Assembly (NCBI GenBank): GCA_963695135.1
Contig: CAVOGA010000002.1
Location: forward strand, 1-64,000
Length of the DNA stretch: 64,000 nt
Direction: 5' to 3'
From: Marinihelvus sp963695135
GTDB lineage: Bacteria; Pseudomonadota; Gammaproteobacteria; Xanthomonadales; SZUA-36
Shown: positions 27,627 to 35,755 of the stretch, piece by piece
How the letters are laid out: every line of letters starts with the position of its first letter
How positions within the stretch are numbered: the stretch's first letter is position 1
Notes under the pieces: model-generated
Seen by the model: only the letters and a program-made list of their open reading frames with translations
What the model was told of the DNA's origin: nothing
Database searches by the model: none
Translations under genes and position numbers: made by a program

Positions 27627-28577
27627 AACTGCTGCTGGCCAATCCGCGCGGCTTCTGCGCTGGAGTAGACCGTGCGATCGAGATCGTCGAGCGCGCGCTG
27701 GAGCTGTTCGGTGCGCCGATCTACGTGCGCCACGAGGTGGTCCACAACAAATTCGTCGTCGATGACCTGGAGCGCAAGGGCGCGGTGTTTGTCGACGAAC
27801 TGGCCGCAGGTGCCGGACGGCAATACGGTGATTTTCAGCGCCCACGGGGTGTCCAAGGGTGTGCGCGAGGAGGCCGGCGCCCGCGATCTGAAAGTCTTTG
27901 ATGCGACCTGTCCCCTGGTCACCAAGGTCCATATGGAGGTTGCACGCCACTGCCGCCAGGGTCGCGACGTGATCCTGATCGGTCACGAAGGCCACCCGGA
28001 AGTCGAGGGCACCATGGGCCAGTGGCTCAAGGAACCCCCGGGCAACAACAAAATCTACCTGATCGAGTCCATTGAAGATGTCGCGAAGCTGGAGGTAGGC
28101 CATCCCACGCACCTGGCCTTCGTTACGCAGACCACCCTGTCCGTGGATGATACCCAGGCCATTATCGAGGCCCTGAACGCACGCTTTCCGGAGATCGTTG
28201 GACCGCGCCGCGATGACATCTGCTATGCGACGCAGAACCGCCAGGATGCGGTCCGCATCCTGGCCGGGGAAGTCGACCTGGTGCTCGTGGTCGGGTCCGT
28301 AACCAGTTCCAACTCCAACCGCCTGCGCGAGCTGGCGGAGAAGCAGGGTGTTCCGGCATACCTGATCGACGGTGCCGAAGACATTCAGCCGGAATGGCTG
28401 GAGGGTCTCACCGCCGTGGGTGTCACCGCCGGCGCCTCCGCGCCCGAGAGCCTGGTGCAGGGCGTTATCGAACACCTGCGCGCGCAGGGCGGCCAGGCGG
28501 TGCAGGAAATTGACGGCGCGCCGGAGAACATGGAGTTCGCGCTGCCCCGGGAGTTGCGCCTGCAGCTGCGCGCCTGA
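27623..28577 (+). CDS. ispH: 4-hydroxy-3-methylbut-2-enyl diphosphate reductase (one probable sequencing frameshift)
   Basis: IspH performs the last step of the MEP isoprenoid pathway with a 4Fe-4S cluster. The first 60 residues (LLANPRGFCAGVDRAIEIVE) are in one frame and the rest (VPDGNTVIFSAHGVSKGVRE onward) in the next. Removing one base near 27804-27807 gives DELAQVPDG, which aligns residue for residue with the E. coli stretch, and yields 317 residues. All three cluster cysteines are present (FCAGV, ATCPLV, DICYAT). The pathway is normally essential, so I treat the break as a sequencing insertion. The usual fkpB between lspA and ispH is absent. Confidence 0.93.
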
Positions 28578-28630
28578 TTTCCGCGGCCGGACGCCAGTCA
28601 GCAGTCGCGGTCGCGCACAGCCATCACGAT

Positions 28631-29062
28631 TTAACGCCCGGCCCAGCAAGCCTGCGGTGAGCGCACCGCGCCCAGCACACGTTTAGCGCCGAGATGATCC
28701 AGCACCAGGGTGCCGCAGGCATCCGTTTTCTGCGCGCCGCGCGGCTCCGCCCGCCATTCAAAGCCTTCCTCCGGTCCCCCGTTTGCAGCAATCAACAGGT
28801 AGTTGTAGTGGTTGCCCGGGCGCGGCGTGCAGCGGTCCCAGGCGTTGTCCGCGCCCTGCAACCGCTGCCGCGCCGCGCACTGGCCCGCAGCCTGCAGCGC
28901 CAGCAGCGCCTCGCTGCGCTGCACCCTGGTTTGGTGGTCCCGGTAGGCTGGCAGGGCCAGGGTGAGCAACAGCGCGGTAATCAGCAGCGCCACCAGGATT
29001 TCAGGCAGGGTGAAACCCGGCCGGTGCCGCGGGCAACCGGTGCGGGCCGGACGCGGGTTCAC
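28631..29062 (-). CDS. pilE: Type IV pilin-like minor pilin, PilE type
   Basis: A 143-residue prepilin. The class III signal is GFTLPEILVALLITALLLTLALPAY, with cleavage after Gly, Phe+1 and Glu+5, following a 15-residue basic leader. The Cys pair in the C-terminal region (DACG...QACWAG) matches PilE D-loops. I take the GTG at 29062, which overlaps the preceding stop as GTGA. It is the last gene of the pilVWXE operon. It should be processed by PilD (not in this window) and join the pilus tip complex. Confidence 0.82.
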   Translation of the reverse strand: MNPRPARTGCPRHRPGFTLPEILVALLITALLLTLALPAYRDHQTRVQRSEALLALQAAGQCAARQRLQGADNAWDRCTPRPGNHYNYLLIAANGGPEEGFEWRAEPRGAQKTDACGTLVLDHLGAKRVLGAVRSPQACWAGR

Positions 29063-29715
29063 TGGCGTCTCTGCCAGGCGAGGCGGCCACAGGGGCTGCT
29101 GCCGGCGAGGTCGCCACAGAAACGGTCTTCGCTGCGGGGCAGGGCGTCTCGCCAGTCCACTGCGCCCCACGGCCGGGCGACGATGGTTTCCAGAACCACC
29201 GGCGTGCCCTGCGGCGCCCGTGCCGCCCGCGCGAGAATCCGGAAATAGCTGGTGTCCGGGGCGCCATCTGCCGGGTCACCGGCGGTGAAATGGACTTCCT
29301 CGATCAGCCAGCGACCCACCGGTGAGCCCGGCAACTGCCGCGCGGCCACGACCGAGCGGCTGACCGGTTCATAGCCATCCGCGTAGCCGTGTTCTAGCCA
29401 CCAGCTTTCAGCAAGCTGTTCCGGCTGGTCCGGGCCGAGCCCCCGGGCAAGGATGACTTCACCGGGTCCACAGGGCGCCACACAGGTCACGGGCCGGTGG
29501 TCGCCGGGCAGGTTCATCAGCCAGGCTTCCGCCCACTCCAGGGCCGAGCTGGCGGCCCGGACCGCGCGTTGTTCCGTGCTCTGGTTCTTGCCCAGGCGCA
29601 GTTGCCACTGGTTGTCAGACCAGGCGGTGGTCACGGCCAGGCTGAACACGGCAAGCAGCAGCATGCCCAGCAGCAGGGTTGCCCCGCGTTGACGATGCGC
29701 AGTCACCGGCCTCAC
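29059..29715 (-). CDS. pilX: Minor pilin assembly protein PilX-like
   Basis: A 218-residue protein with a prepilin-like start (HRQRGATLLLGMLLLAVFSLAVTTAW) that lacks the usual Glu+5, as is common in PilX proteins. The mature part keeps the Trp-rich SALEWAEAWL segment and four cysteines. It overlaps pilW upstream by ATGA and pilE downstream by GTGA, so all are coupled. PilX proteins prime type IV pilus assembly together with PilV and PilW. Confidence 0.8.
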   Translation of the reverse strand: MRPVTAHRQRGATLLLGMLLLAVFSLAVTTAWSDNQWQLRLGKNQSTEQRAVRAASSALEWAEAWLMNLPGDHRPVTCVAPCGPGEVILARGLGPDQPEQLAESWWLEHGYADGYEPVSRSVVAARQLPGSPVGRWLIEEVHFTAGDPADGAPDTSYFRILARAARAPQGTPVVLETIVARPWGAVDWRDALPRSEDRFCGDLAGSSPCGRLAWQRRQ

Positions 29716-30446
29716 AGGGTGCGGCCCTGCAAGGCCACGGTGCGGGTGATGGCCAGGCGCAGCCTTCCATCATCCGGGACGGGGACCGTCTCACCCAACA
29801 GCTGGATGACTCCGGGCTGTTCCGCGCCGGTGCGCAAGGGGCTGGCCAGCAGCAGGGAAAAGCGCAGGCCCAGTACGTGCTGCGCATCGGTCCAATGGCC
29901 TGCGCGCACCCAGCGGTCCGCCTGCCGGTCGCCATCCAGGTCCTCGGCAAACTGGACCCGGAAGGCCTCGACGTGCTCGACCCGTGTGCTGGCGTTGAGC
30001 TGACGGGTTCCCGGGCCGCCCGGCGGGCCGTAGTGGCAGGTTTCAACCAGGCGGTTGCCGGCAGCGAGGCGCCATTCGCTGACGCGGATGTAGAACTCCG
30101 GCGCGCCCGTGGCATCGGTCACCGGATTGTCATTGCCCAGGCAGTTCTTTGGCGACCACTGGCGCAGGGTCAGGCGGCTGCCCTCCGGTGCTTCCACGCT
30201 GCCGCCCACGGGATCCGGCATCGTGCCCAGCCACGGCGCCGGATGATAGCCGGCGCTTGCGCCACGTGAGGCCAACTGCTGTTCCGCGTAGCGCGCCTGG
30301 GACTGGATCAGCCCCAGCGATTGCTGCATCCGCAGCCCTTCGCCAAAGGTCCCGGTCAGCCGCAGCATCAGTGCAAGCACCACGGTGCCCAGCACCAGGG
30401 CCACCATCAGCTCGATCAGGGTAAAGCCTGCTGACCGGGGCATCAT
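29712..30446 (-). CDS. pilW: Minor pilin PilW
   Basis: A 244-residue prepilin with cleavage site SAG|FTLIELMVALVLGTVVLALML (Glu+5 present). The typical PilW features FYIRVSEWR and an FRVQFAEDLDGD-like segment follow. It overlaps pilV and pilX by four bases each. It is part of the tip complex that starts pilus polymerisation. Confidence 0.88.
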   Translation of the reverse strand: MMPRSAGFTLIELMVALVLGTVVLALMLRLTGTFGEGLRMQQSLGLIQSQARYAEQQLASRGASAGYHPAPWLGTMPDPVGGSVEAPEGSRLTLRQWSPKNCLGNDNPVTDATGAPEFYIRVSEWRLAAGNRLVETCHYGPPGGPGTRQLNASTRVEHVEAFRVQFAEDLDGDRQADRWVRAGHWTDAQHVLGLRFSLLLASPLRTGAEQPGVIQLLGETVPVPDDGRLRLAITRTVALQGRTL

Positions 30447-30865
30447 GAGCCCAGCACGCGCACCCGCCGCTCCGGCGCTCCGGTCAGCGGCCCGGTCCAG
30501 AACAGCTTGCCGACCAGGGCGCCTGCACCGTCGCAGGCGGGCAGGGTGGCAGCGCCATCATCCGGTGTGCTGTCGCGGCAGACGACGCCCCGGGCGCCGG
30601 GCAGGGCATTGCGGACACGTTCCTGCCATTGTTCAAGTTCGCTTTGCGCAAAGCCCGGCGCGGGAAAGTGGCCGGCCGGCTGGCCGGATATGAGCACGGC
30701 GCCGGCAATATCGCGGATTAAAATAGCGGCGACCAGCTCATCGCGGCTGGCCGCCGCATCTTCCATGCCGCGCAGTGTCAGACTGGCAAGCCCCAGCAGC
30801 GCGGTCGCGAGCAGCGCACTGCTGATCAGCACCTCCAGCAGACTGAATCCCCCTTGATGCGGCAT
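30443..30865 (-). CDS. pilV: Minor pilin PilV
   Basis: A 140-residue prepilin at the head of the operon. The cleavage site is QGG|FSLLEVLISSALLATALLGLASL with Glu+5 present. This is followed by the PilV-typical two-Cys mature domain (GVVCRDSTPDDG...LPACDG). The gene is preceded by about 230 bases without coding potential that should hold the operon promoter, and is divergent from tRNA-Thr. Confidence 0.87.
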   Translation of the reverse strand: MPHQGGFSLLEVLISSALLATALLGLASLTLRGMEDAAASRDELVAAILIRDIAGAVLISGQPAGHFPAPGFAQSELEQWQERVRNALPGARGVVCRDSTPDDGAATLPACDGAGALVGKLFWTGPLTGAPERRVRVLGS

Positions 30866-31042
30866 GGTCCCCTCCCTCTTCGCCTTCTGGCGTTTGGTGA
30901 TTGACGGGTATCAGCATGACGAAAGCGACGGGGCGGACCTAGGGCAATCCGCAGCGCGGGGATGTCAGATTTTTCCGGGAGCGGAGTCAGCAACGGGAAT
31001 GACGCGGCACACAGTCCGGGCGGCAGAAAATGCCCGGCAGTA

Positions 31043-31071
31043 TTGTCTGCCAGCGAGCTTTTGCCTATACT
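31043..31071 (+). promoter_or_regulatory. Sigma-70 promoter for tRNA-Thr
   Basis: TTGTCT (31043-31048) and TATACT (31066-31071) are separated by exactly 17 bases and followed by a GC-rich discriminator (CTGCGCCC), typical of stable RNA promoters. The tRNA begins 26 bases downstream of the -10 box. Confidence 0.75.
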
Positions 31072-31097
31072 CTGCGCCCTTCCGGTTCCCGGACCGT

Positions 31098-31173
<76 letters not shown>

Positions 31174-31291
31174 TTTTTACCCCCTCCTTGCATGGCCCCG
31201 GGCCACTTGCGCCAATGATATTGGCGGCGCACGACGCGACCCGGTGACATTGGGTAGACTCAGCCATCCCCGTTATCCGGATTGGCTGACT

Positions 31292-32896
31292 ATGCAACCT
31301 CCCTCGCTCAGAACCACGCTGCTGGCGCTGCTCGGCGCCATGCTCAGTGCGCCGCCGCTGGCTGCGGAAACCCTGGATTACACCGAAGCCAACATCGCGG
31401 ATGTGCAGCGCGCTATTGACGCCGGTGCGCTGAGCTCGGAACAACTGGTGGAGCTCTCGCTGGCGCGGATTGCTGCCTATGACGACAACGGTCCGGGCGT
31501 CAACGCCGTGCTGTATCTCAACGAGAACGCGCTGGAGCAGGCGCGGGCGCTGGACCGCGAACGCATGACCAGCGGTCGCCGTTCCGCGCTGCACGGCATC
31601 CCGGTGGTGCTGAAGGACAATATTGATACGGCCGGCATGCCGACCACGGCCGGCTCTTTCATGCTCGAAGGGTCCCTGCCGCCGGATGATGCGTTTTTAA
31701 CCCGCCAGCTGCTGGACGCCGGCGCCATCATCCTCGCCAAGGTCAACATGAGTGAATTTGCTTCTGGCGACGACATGAGCTCACTCGGTGGCCCTACCTA
31801 TAACCCGCATGACACGTCCCGTTCGCCGTCCGGCTCCTCCGGCGGCACCGGCGTGGCGATTGCCGCCGGTTACGCCATGCTGGGCCTGGGCACTGATACG
31901 GGCGGGTCCGTGCGCGGGCCATCCTCGGCCAATGGCATCGTGGGTCTGAAACCCACGCTGGGCTTGCTCAGCCGGGACGGCATTATCCCCTTGGCGCTGT
32001 CCTTTGACACGGCCGGACCCATGGCCCGGAATGTTTCCGACGTGGCCCTCTCCCTTAACGTGCTGGCCGGAATTGACCCGGCAGACCCCGTTACGGCGCA
32101 GAGTGAGGGCTTTCTCGCCGCGGACTACACCGCGTTTCTCGACGCCGGTGCCCTGGAAGGCGCGCGTATCGGCGTGGCGCGCGACTTCATGGGCATTGAC
32201 CCTGAAGTGGACTGGATTATCGAGGCCTCCTTGCAGACCATGCGGGATGCGGGAGCTGAAGTGATCGACGTTGAACTGCCCGAGTGGCTGCTCAGCTCGC
32301 GCGGACGGTTTTATCGCGCGCTTCGCTACCGGGAATTTCGTGCGCAGGTGGCGGACTACCTGGCCAGCACCGGGCCGGACTATCCCAAGTCGCTGAACGA
32401 ACTGGTGCAGCGCTCCATGCACCTTACCGCACCCCGGGGCGACGGCGTCATCCCCAACCCCGGTCGCTGGCAGCTCATGATGGAGGAGGACAAGGGCGGC
32501 GAACTGGATGACTACGAGTACCTGGCCGTGCGTGACCATGCGCTGCCGTTAATTCGCGGGATCATTGGGGGCCTGATGGAAGCCGAGGCCCTCGACGCGC
32601 TGGTGTACCCCACATCCCCCATGCGACCGGAGCGGGTCGATCCGGATCCGGATCCGGATGCTGTTCCCGGCAGCGGTCGCTCACCTGTGATCCTGGCCAA
32701 CCTGACCGGCTTTCCTGACCTGGTTGTGCCTGCCGGCTTCACCGGCCGCGGCCTGCCGGTGACCATCTCTTTCCTCGGACCGGCCTTCAGCGAGCCCCGC
32801 CTGCTGGCCCTGGGCTTCGCTTTTGAGCAGAAAACACACGCCCGGCGCCTGCCCGCCGCGACGCCTGTGCTCCCCGGGGAAACGATCAGCTGGTAG
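31292..32896 (+). CDS. Exported amidase (amidase signature family)
   Basis: A 534-residue protein with a signal peptide ending near LAA-E. The amidase-signature catalytic triad is visible: Lys in HGIPVVLKDNID, cis-Ser in SPSGSSGGTG, and the nucleophile Ser in GTDTGGSVRGPS. It hydrolyses an amide bond outside the cytoplasm; related proteins are often called secreted amidase or peptide amidase. It follows tRNA-Thr by about 120 bases and is followed by two other exported-enzyme genes on the same strand. Confidence 0.88.
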   Translation: MQPPSLRTTLLALLGAMLSAPPLAAETLDYTEANIADVQRAIDAGALSSEQLVELSLARIAAYDDNGPGVNAVLYLNENALEQARALDRERMTSGRRSALHGIPVVLKDNIDTAGMPTTAGSFMLEGSLPPDDAFLTRQLLDAGAIILAKVNMSEFASGDDMSSLGGPTYNPHDTSRSPSGSSGGTGVAIAAGYAMLGLGTDTGGSVRGPSSANGIVGLKPTLGLLSRDGIIPLALSFDTAGPMARNVSDVALSLNVLAGIDPADPVTAQSEGFLAADYTAFLDAGALEGARIGVARDFMGIDPEVDWIIEASLQTMRDAGAEVIDVELPEWLLSSRGRFYRALRYREFRAQVADYLASTGPDYPKSLNELVQRSMHLTAPRGDGVIPNPGRWQLMMEEDKGGELDDYEYLAVRDHALPLIRGIIGGLMEAEALDALVYPTSPMRPERVDPDPDPDAVPGSGRSPVILANLTGFPDLVVPAGFTGRGLPVTISFLGPAFSEPRLLALGFAFEQKTHARRLPAATPVLPGETISW

Positions 32897-32964
32897 GAAA
32901 TGAAGGCGGACTTTGTGCTCACGTGAGGTTAAATTACCCAGCAGAGCGCCCGGAACTCAAAACA

Positions 32965-33940
32965 ATGGAAAATCGTATGAGCATTCGTCGCATGACCTTA
33001 TTGGTACTTTCACTGATGTTGTGTGCAAGCGCTGCACAGGCGCAAACAAGCTCTGAGGGTCGAATGGTGGCCCTCTGAATGGGGTCCGGACGATGAGCGC
33101 GGAGCCGCGAACCGGCTGACCAGCGCCAAGGTGCTGGAGGCCACGGCGCTGATCCGCACGGGCCAGGTCTACCAACTGGGCCGCGACTACGAGGCCGGTA
33201 TGCCCCTGTTTCCCGGCCGCCATTACAGCCTGACCATCCCCGGCTCACCAACACACGGCCCGCTGGGTGAGAACAACCTGGTCGGCCACGACGAGCTGGT
33301 CAGCGGTCAGATCGGGCAGGTGGGCACGCAGTTCGATGGCCTCGGCCACATCGGTGTCCGCGTCGATGGTGAGGATCGCTTTTACAACGGCTTCAACCGG
33401 GAAGACTTCGGCACACCCTACGGGCTTGAGCGCCTGGGCGTCGAGAACGTAGGTGCCATTTTTACCCGCGGTGTCCTGATCGACATGGTTGCCTTCCGGG
33501 GCGGGAACCGGCTTGCCGTCGGGGAAGCGATCACGGCCGGGGATTTACAGAACGCACTCGCGCAGCAGGGCAGCGAGATCCGCGAGGGTGACGTGGTGCT
33601 GATCCATACCGGTCACGGCCAGCTGTGGATGGTGGACAACGACGAGTACAACAGCGGCGGGCCGGGAATCACCATGGATGCGGCGCGGTGGCTCGCCGAT
33701 CAGAAGATTGTCATGACCGGCGCCGATACCTCGTCCGTGGAGGTCATCCCCAGCGAAAACCCGATGCAGGCCTACCCGGTGCACCAGGAGCTGCTGGTCA
33801 GGCATGGCATCTACAATATGGAGAATCTCGATCTGTCGGCTCTGGCGGCGGACCAGGTGTACGAGTTCGCCTTCATCTTCGCGCCGGTGAAATTCAAGGG
33901 TGCGACCGGATCTCCGGGCAACCCGATCGCGGTCAGGTAG
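32965..33940 (+). CDS. Exported cyclase-family (kynurenine formamidase-like) hydrolase (one probable sequencing frameshift)
   Basis: A signal peptide (MTLLVLSLMLCASAAQAQ) starts from the ATG at 32965 or 32977 but runs into a stop at once. Removing one G from GGG at 33057-33059 joins it to the main frame as SSEVEWWPSEWG, giving a protein of about 320 residues. The mature part is a cyclase/KynB-type metal hydrolase: DDERGAANRLT, GTQFDGLGHIGVRV with Asp/His ligands, and VLIHTGHGQLW. The family acts on N-formylkynurenine or related amides and lactones; the substrate here is unknown. Confidence 0.8.
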
Positions 33941-34034
33941 ACAGGACCCGGCCCGCAACATTCATGCAGGTGAAGAGTGATTGCCCATGGGGCCCGGGCT
34001 TAACATTTCGCGGCCCATAAAGAGGATATCCACG

Positions 34035-34568
34035 ATGCAACCACGACTGGCAGTGCTGCCCCTGTTACTTTCCCTGGCGGGCGTTGCGTCGGCCTCGGAG
34101 CCCATGGATTGCGCTCACGGGCCGGATGTCGATGCACTGCTGGCGCAGCGCCAGGTATTCAATGAAGCGATCAGGACCGGATCGCTCGCTCCGATCGGCG
34201 ATGTGCTGGCGCCGGACGTGCTGCTGGTGACGGGTACTGACAGTGATCAATTCATCGGCCGCACAGCGCAGCTCGATATCTGGCGCGGGGACTTCAGCTC
34301 CCCGGACCGGATGGTGTACCTGCGAACGCCGGACTGTGTGCAACGTTCGGCTCTGCTGCCGATCGCGCTTGAGCAGGGTCACTGGCGGGGCGAACCGGCA
34401 ACCGCAAGCGGCGGGGAGCAAACCTTCGCAGCGGGTCGTTATTCCGCCAAGTGGCGCCACGACGGCAAGGCCTGGCGCCTGGAGGCGGAGCTGTTCATGA
34501 CCGATGCCTGCGGCGGCGCCATGTGTCCGGAGACGGCGGCTGAGGAGGAGGCCGGGAACGGCCCCTGA
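34035..34568 (+). CDS. Exported SnoaL/NTF2-like protein
   Basis: A 177-residue protein with a signal peptide (LAVLPLLLSLAGVASAS). The mature part looks like an NTF2-like fold of the DUF4440/SnoaL group: a helix with LLAQRQVFNEAIRTGSLAPIGDVLAPDVLLVTGTDSDQFIG, then strands ending RYSAKWRHDGKAWRLEAELF. AGAGGA at 34021-34026 supports the ATG. It may bind a small molecule. The function is unknown. Confidence 0.6.
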   Translation: MQPRLAVLPLLLSLAGVASASEPMDCAHGPDVDALLAQRQVFNEAIRTGSLAPIGDVLAPDVLLVTGTDSDQFIGRTAQLDIWRGDFSSPDRMVYLRTPDCVQRSALLPIALEQGHWRGEPATASGGEQTFAAGRYSAKWRHDGKAWRLEAELFMTDACGGAMCPETAAEEEAGNGP

Positions 34569-34636
34569 CATTCGCATGGTGCAACACGGTGCCTTTCGCC
34601 GTGCTGACTGGTTGCAAACGGCAAACTCACGGTCGC

Positions 34637-35536
34637 CTAGAAGCGGTAAGCAAACGATGCACCCAGTATCAGGGCGGTGTCATAGTCGCTGGTCGCCAGG
34701 GTGTTGCCCTGGGCATCCGCCAGCTCCAGTTGGCCGCTGAATTCGCCGCCGACGAACAGGTTCAGGCGCGTGCCGGGTTTCGGCGACCAGTCCGCCATGA
34801 ACACCAGGGGAAAGGTCTCGTCGCGGCCGATACCGCCGGGCGCCGGGCCGTCATTGTCCAGGCGGAAGTCGATTTGCTCGTAGCGGCCGGCGACGCCGAG
34901 TGACCAGTTATCAGTCAACGTATAGCTCAGGTTCAGGCCCGGACCCTGGGAAGCCGCCAGGCCCTGCCCGGTGGACAGGTTCCAGCGTTCGGTAATGTCC
35001 CAGTCGATGACGAGGATTGGAAAGACCTGGGTGCTCTCCTCCAGCCGCTCGAACACGCCGATACCCGGGCCGATGGTAAGCGTATCGCTGAGCCGCCAGG
35101 AGACACCCGCCAGCAGACCCAGGGTATCGGCATCACTGGCCGAGGCGCCGGACTCGCGGTTCACCCGGTAGCTCGGAATGATGATGCCGGAGACGCGCTC
35201 GTTGATGGCAAAACGCGACACCAGCGACACGCGCCAGTCTTCGATAGCCCCCCAGGGCTCGCCGGGACCCAGTGCGGTGCTGCCGCTGAAATCGTAGTCG
35301 CTCAGGCCACCACCCACGCTGACGCCGAGGGCCGTGCGCGGCGTCCACAGGTAGTCCAGGTTGGCGCCGACAAACCATCGATCCAGGGAAAACGCACCGT
35401 CCTCGTCATCCAGGTCGGCTTCCGCCTGGTACACCGCGGCGCCGTCGACGCTGAAGACCCAGCCCGGTTGGGGCTGGGCGAGAAGCTGGCCACTGGCCAG
35501 CAGGGTCATGAAAAGAACCGTTATTCGTAGACGCAT
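34637..35536 (-). CDS. Outer membrane beta-barrel protein
   Basis: A 299-residue protein with a signal peptide ending near LLAQ. Alternating hydrophobic/polar strands separated by Gly/Asp turns run throughout, and the C-terminus is Phe (LGASFAYRF), the usual signal for BAM-mediated insertion. About 12 strands are plausible. It resembles DUF6268-type or transport-like barrel proteins of unknown role. The facing gene on the plus strand starts 220 bases away. Confidence 0.72.
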   Translation of the reverse strand: MRLRITVLFMTLLASGQLLAQPQPGWVFSVDGAAVYQAEADLDDEDGAFSLDRWFVGANLDYLWTPRTALGVSVGGGLSDYDFSGSTALGPGEPWGAIEDWRVSLVSRFAINERVSGIIIPSYRVNRESGASASDADTLGLLAGVSWRLSDTLTIGPGIGVFERLEESTQVFPILVIDWDITERWNLSTGQGLAASQGPGLNLSYTLTDNWSLGVAGRYEQIDFRLDNDGPAPGGIGRDETFPLVFMADWSPKPGTRLNLFVGGEFSGQLELADAQGNTLATSDYDTALILGASFAYRF

Positions 35537-35755
35537 GATGCTTCCATTTTTCTTTAGTGTGATGCGCCTAGTGTGCGCGAAAATCCATGAATCAGGCGTG
35601 AGCTGTGTCAGGTTTCCAGTGTGTTCGGCGGCAGCGCCATGAATTGACTGCCGCGCCGGCCACTAGACAGCCGGCGCGCGGCAAGCAACTGTCCAGCCCA
35701 GGTCGCATTCCTTGTTATTCTTGCCTCCATTGCATCCCGCTGCCGATCAACAGGC

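Noticed and set aside
27623..28577. ispH, metG, nth, mrp, moeA and rnf genes as true pseudogenes
   Set aside because: ispH and metG are normally essential, each break is a single removable base, and the sequence on both sides is fully conserved, so sequencing insertions are a better explanation.
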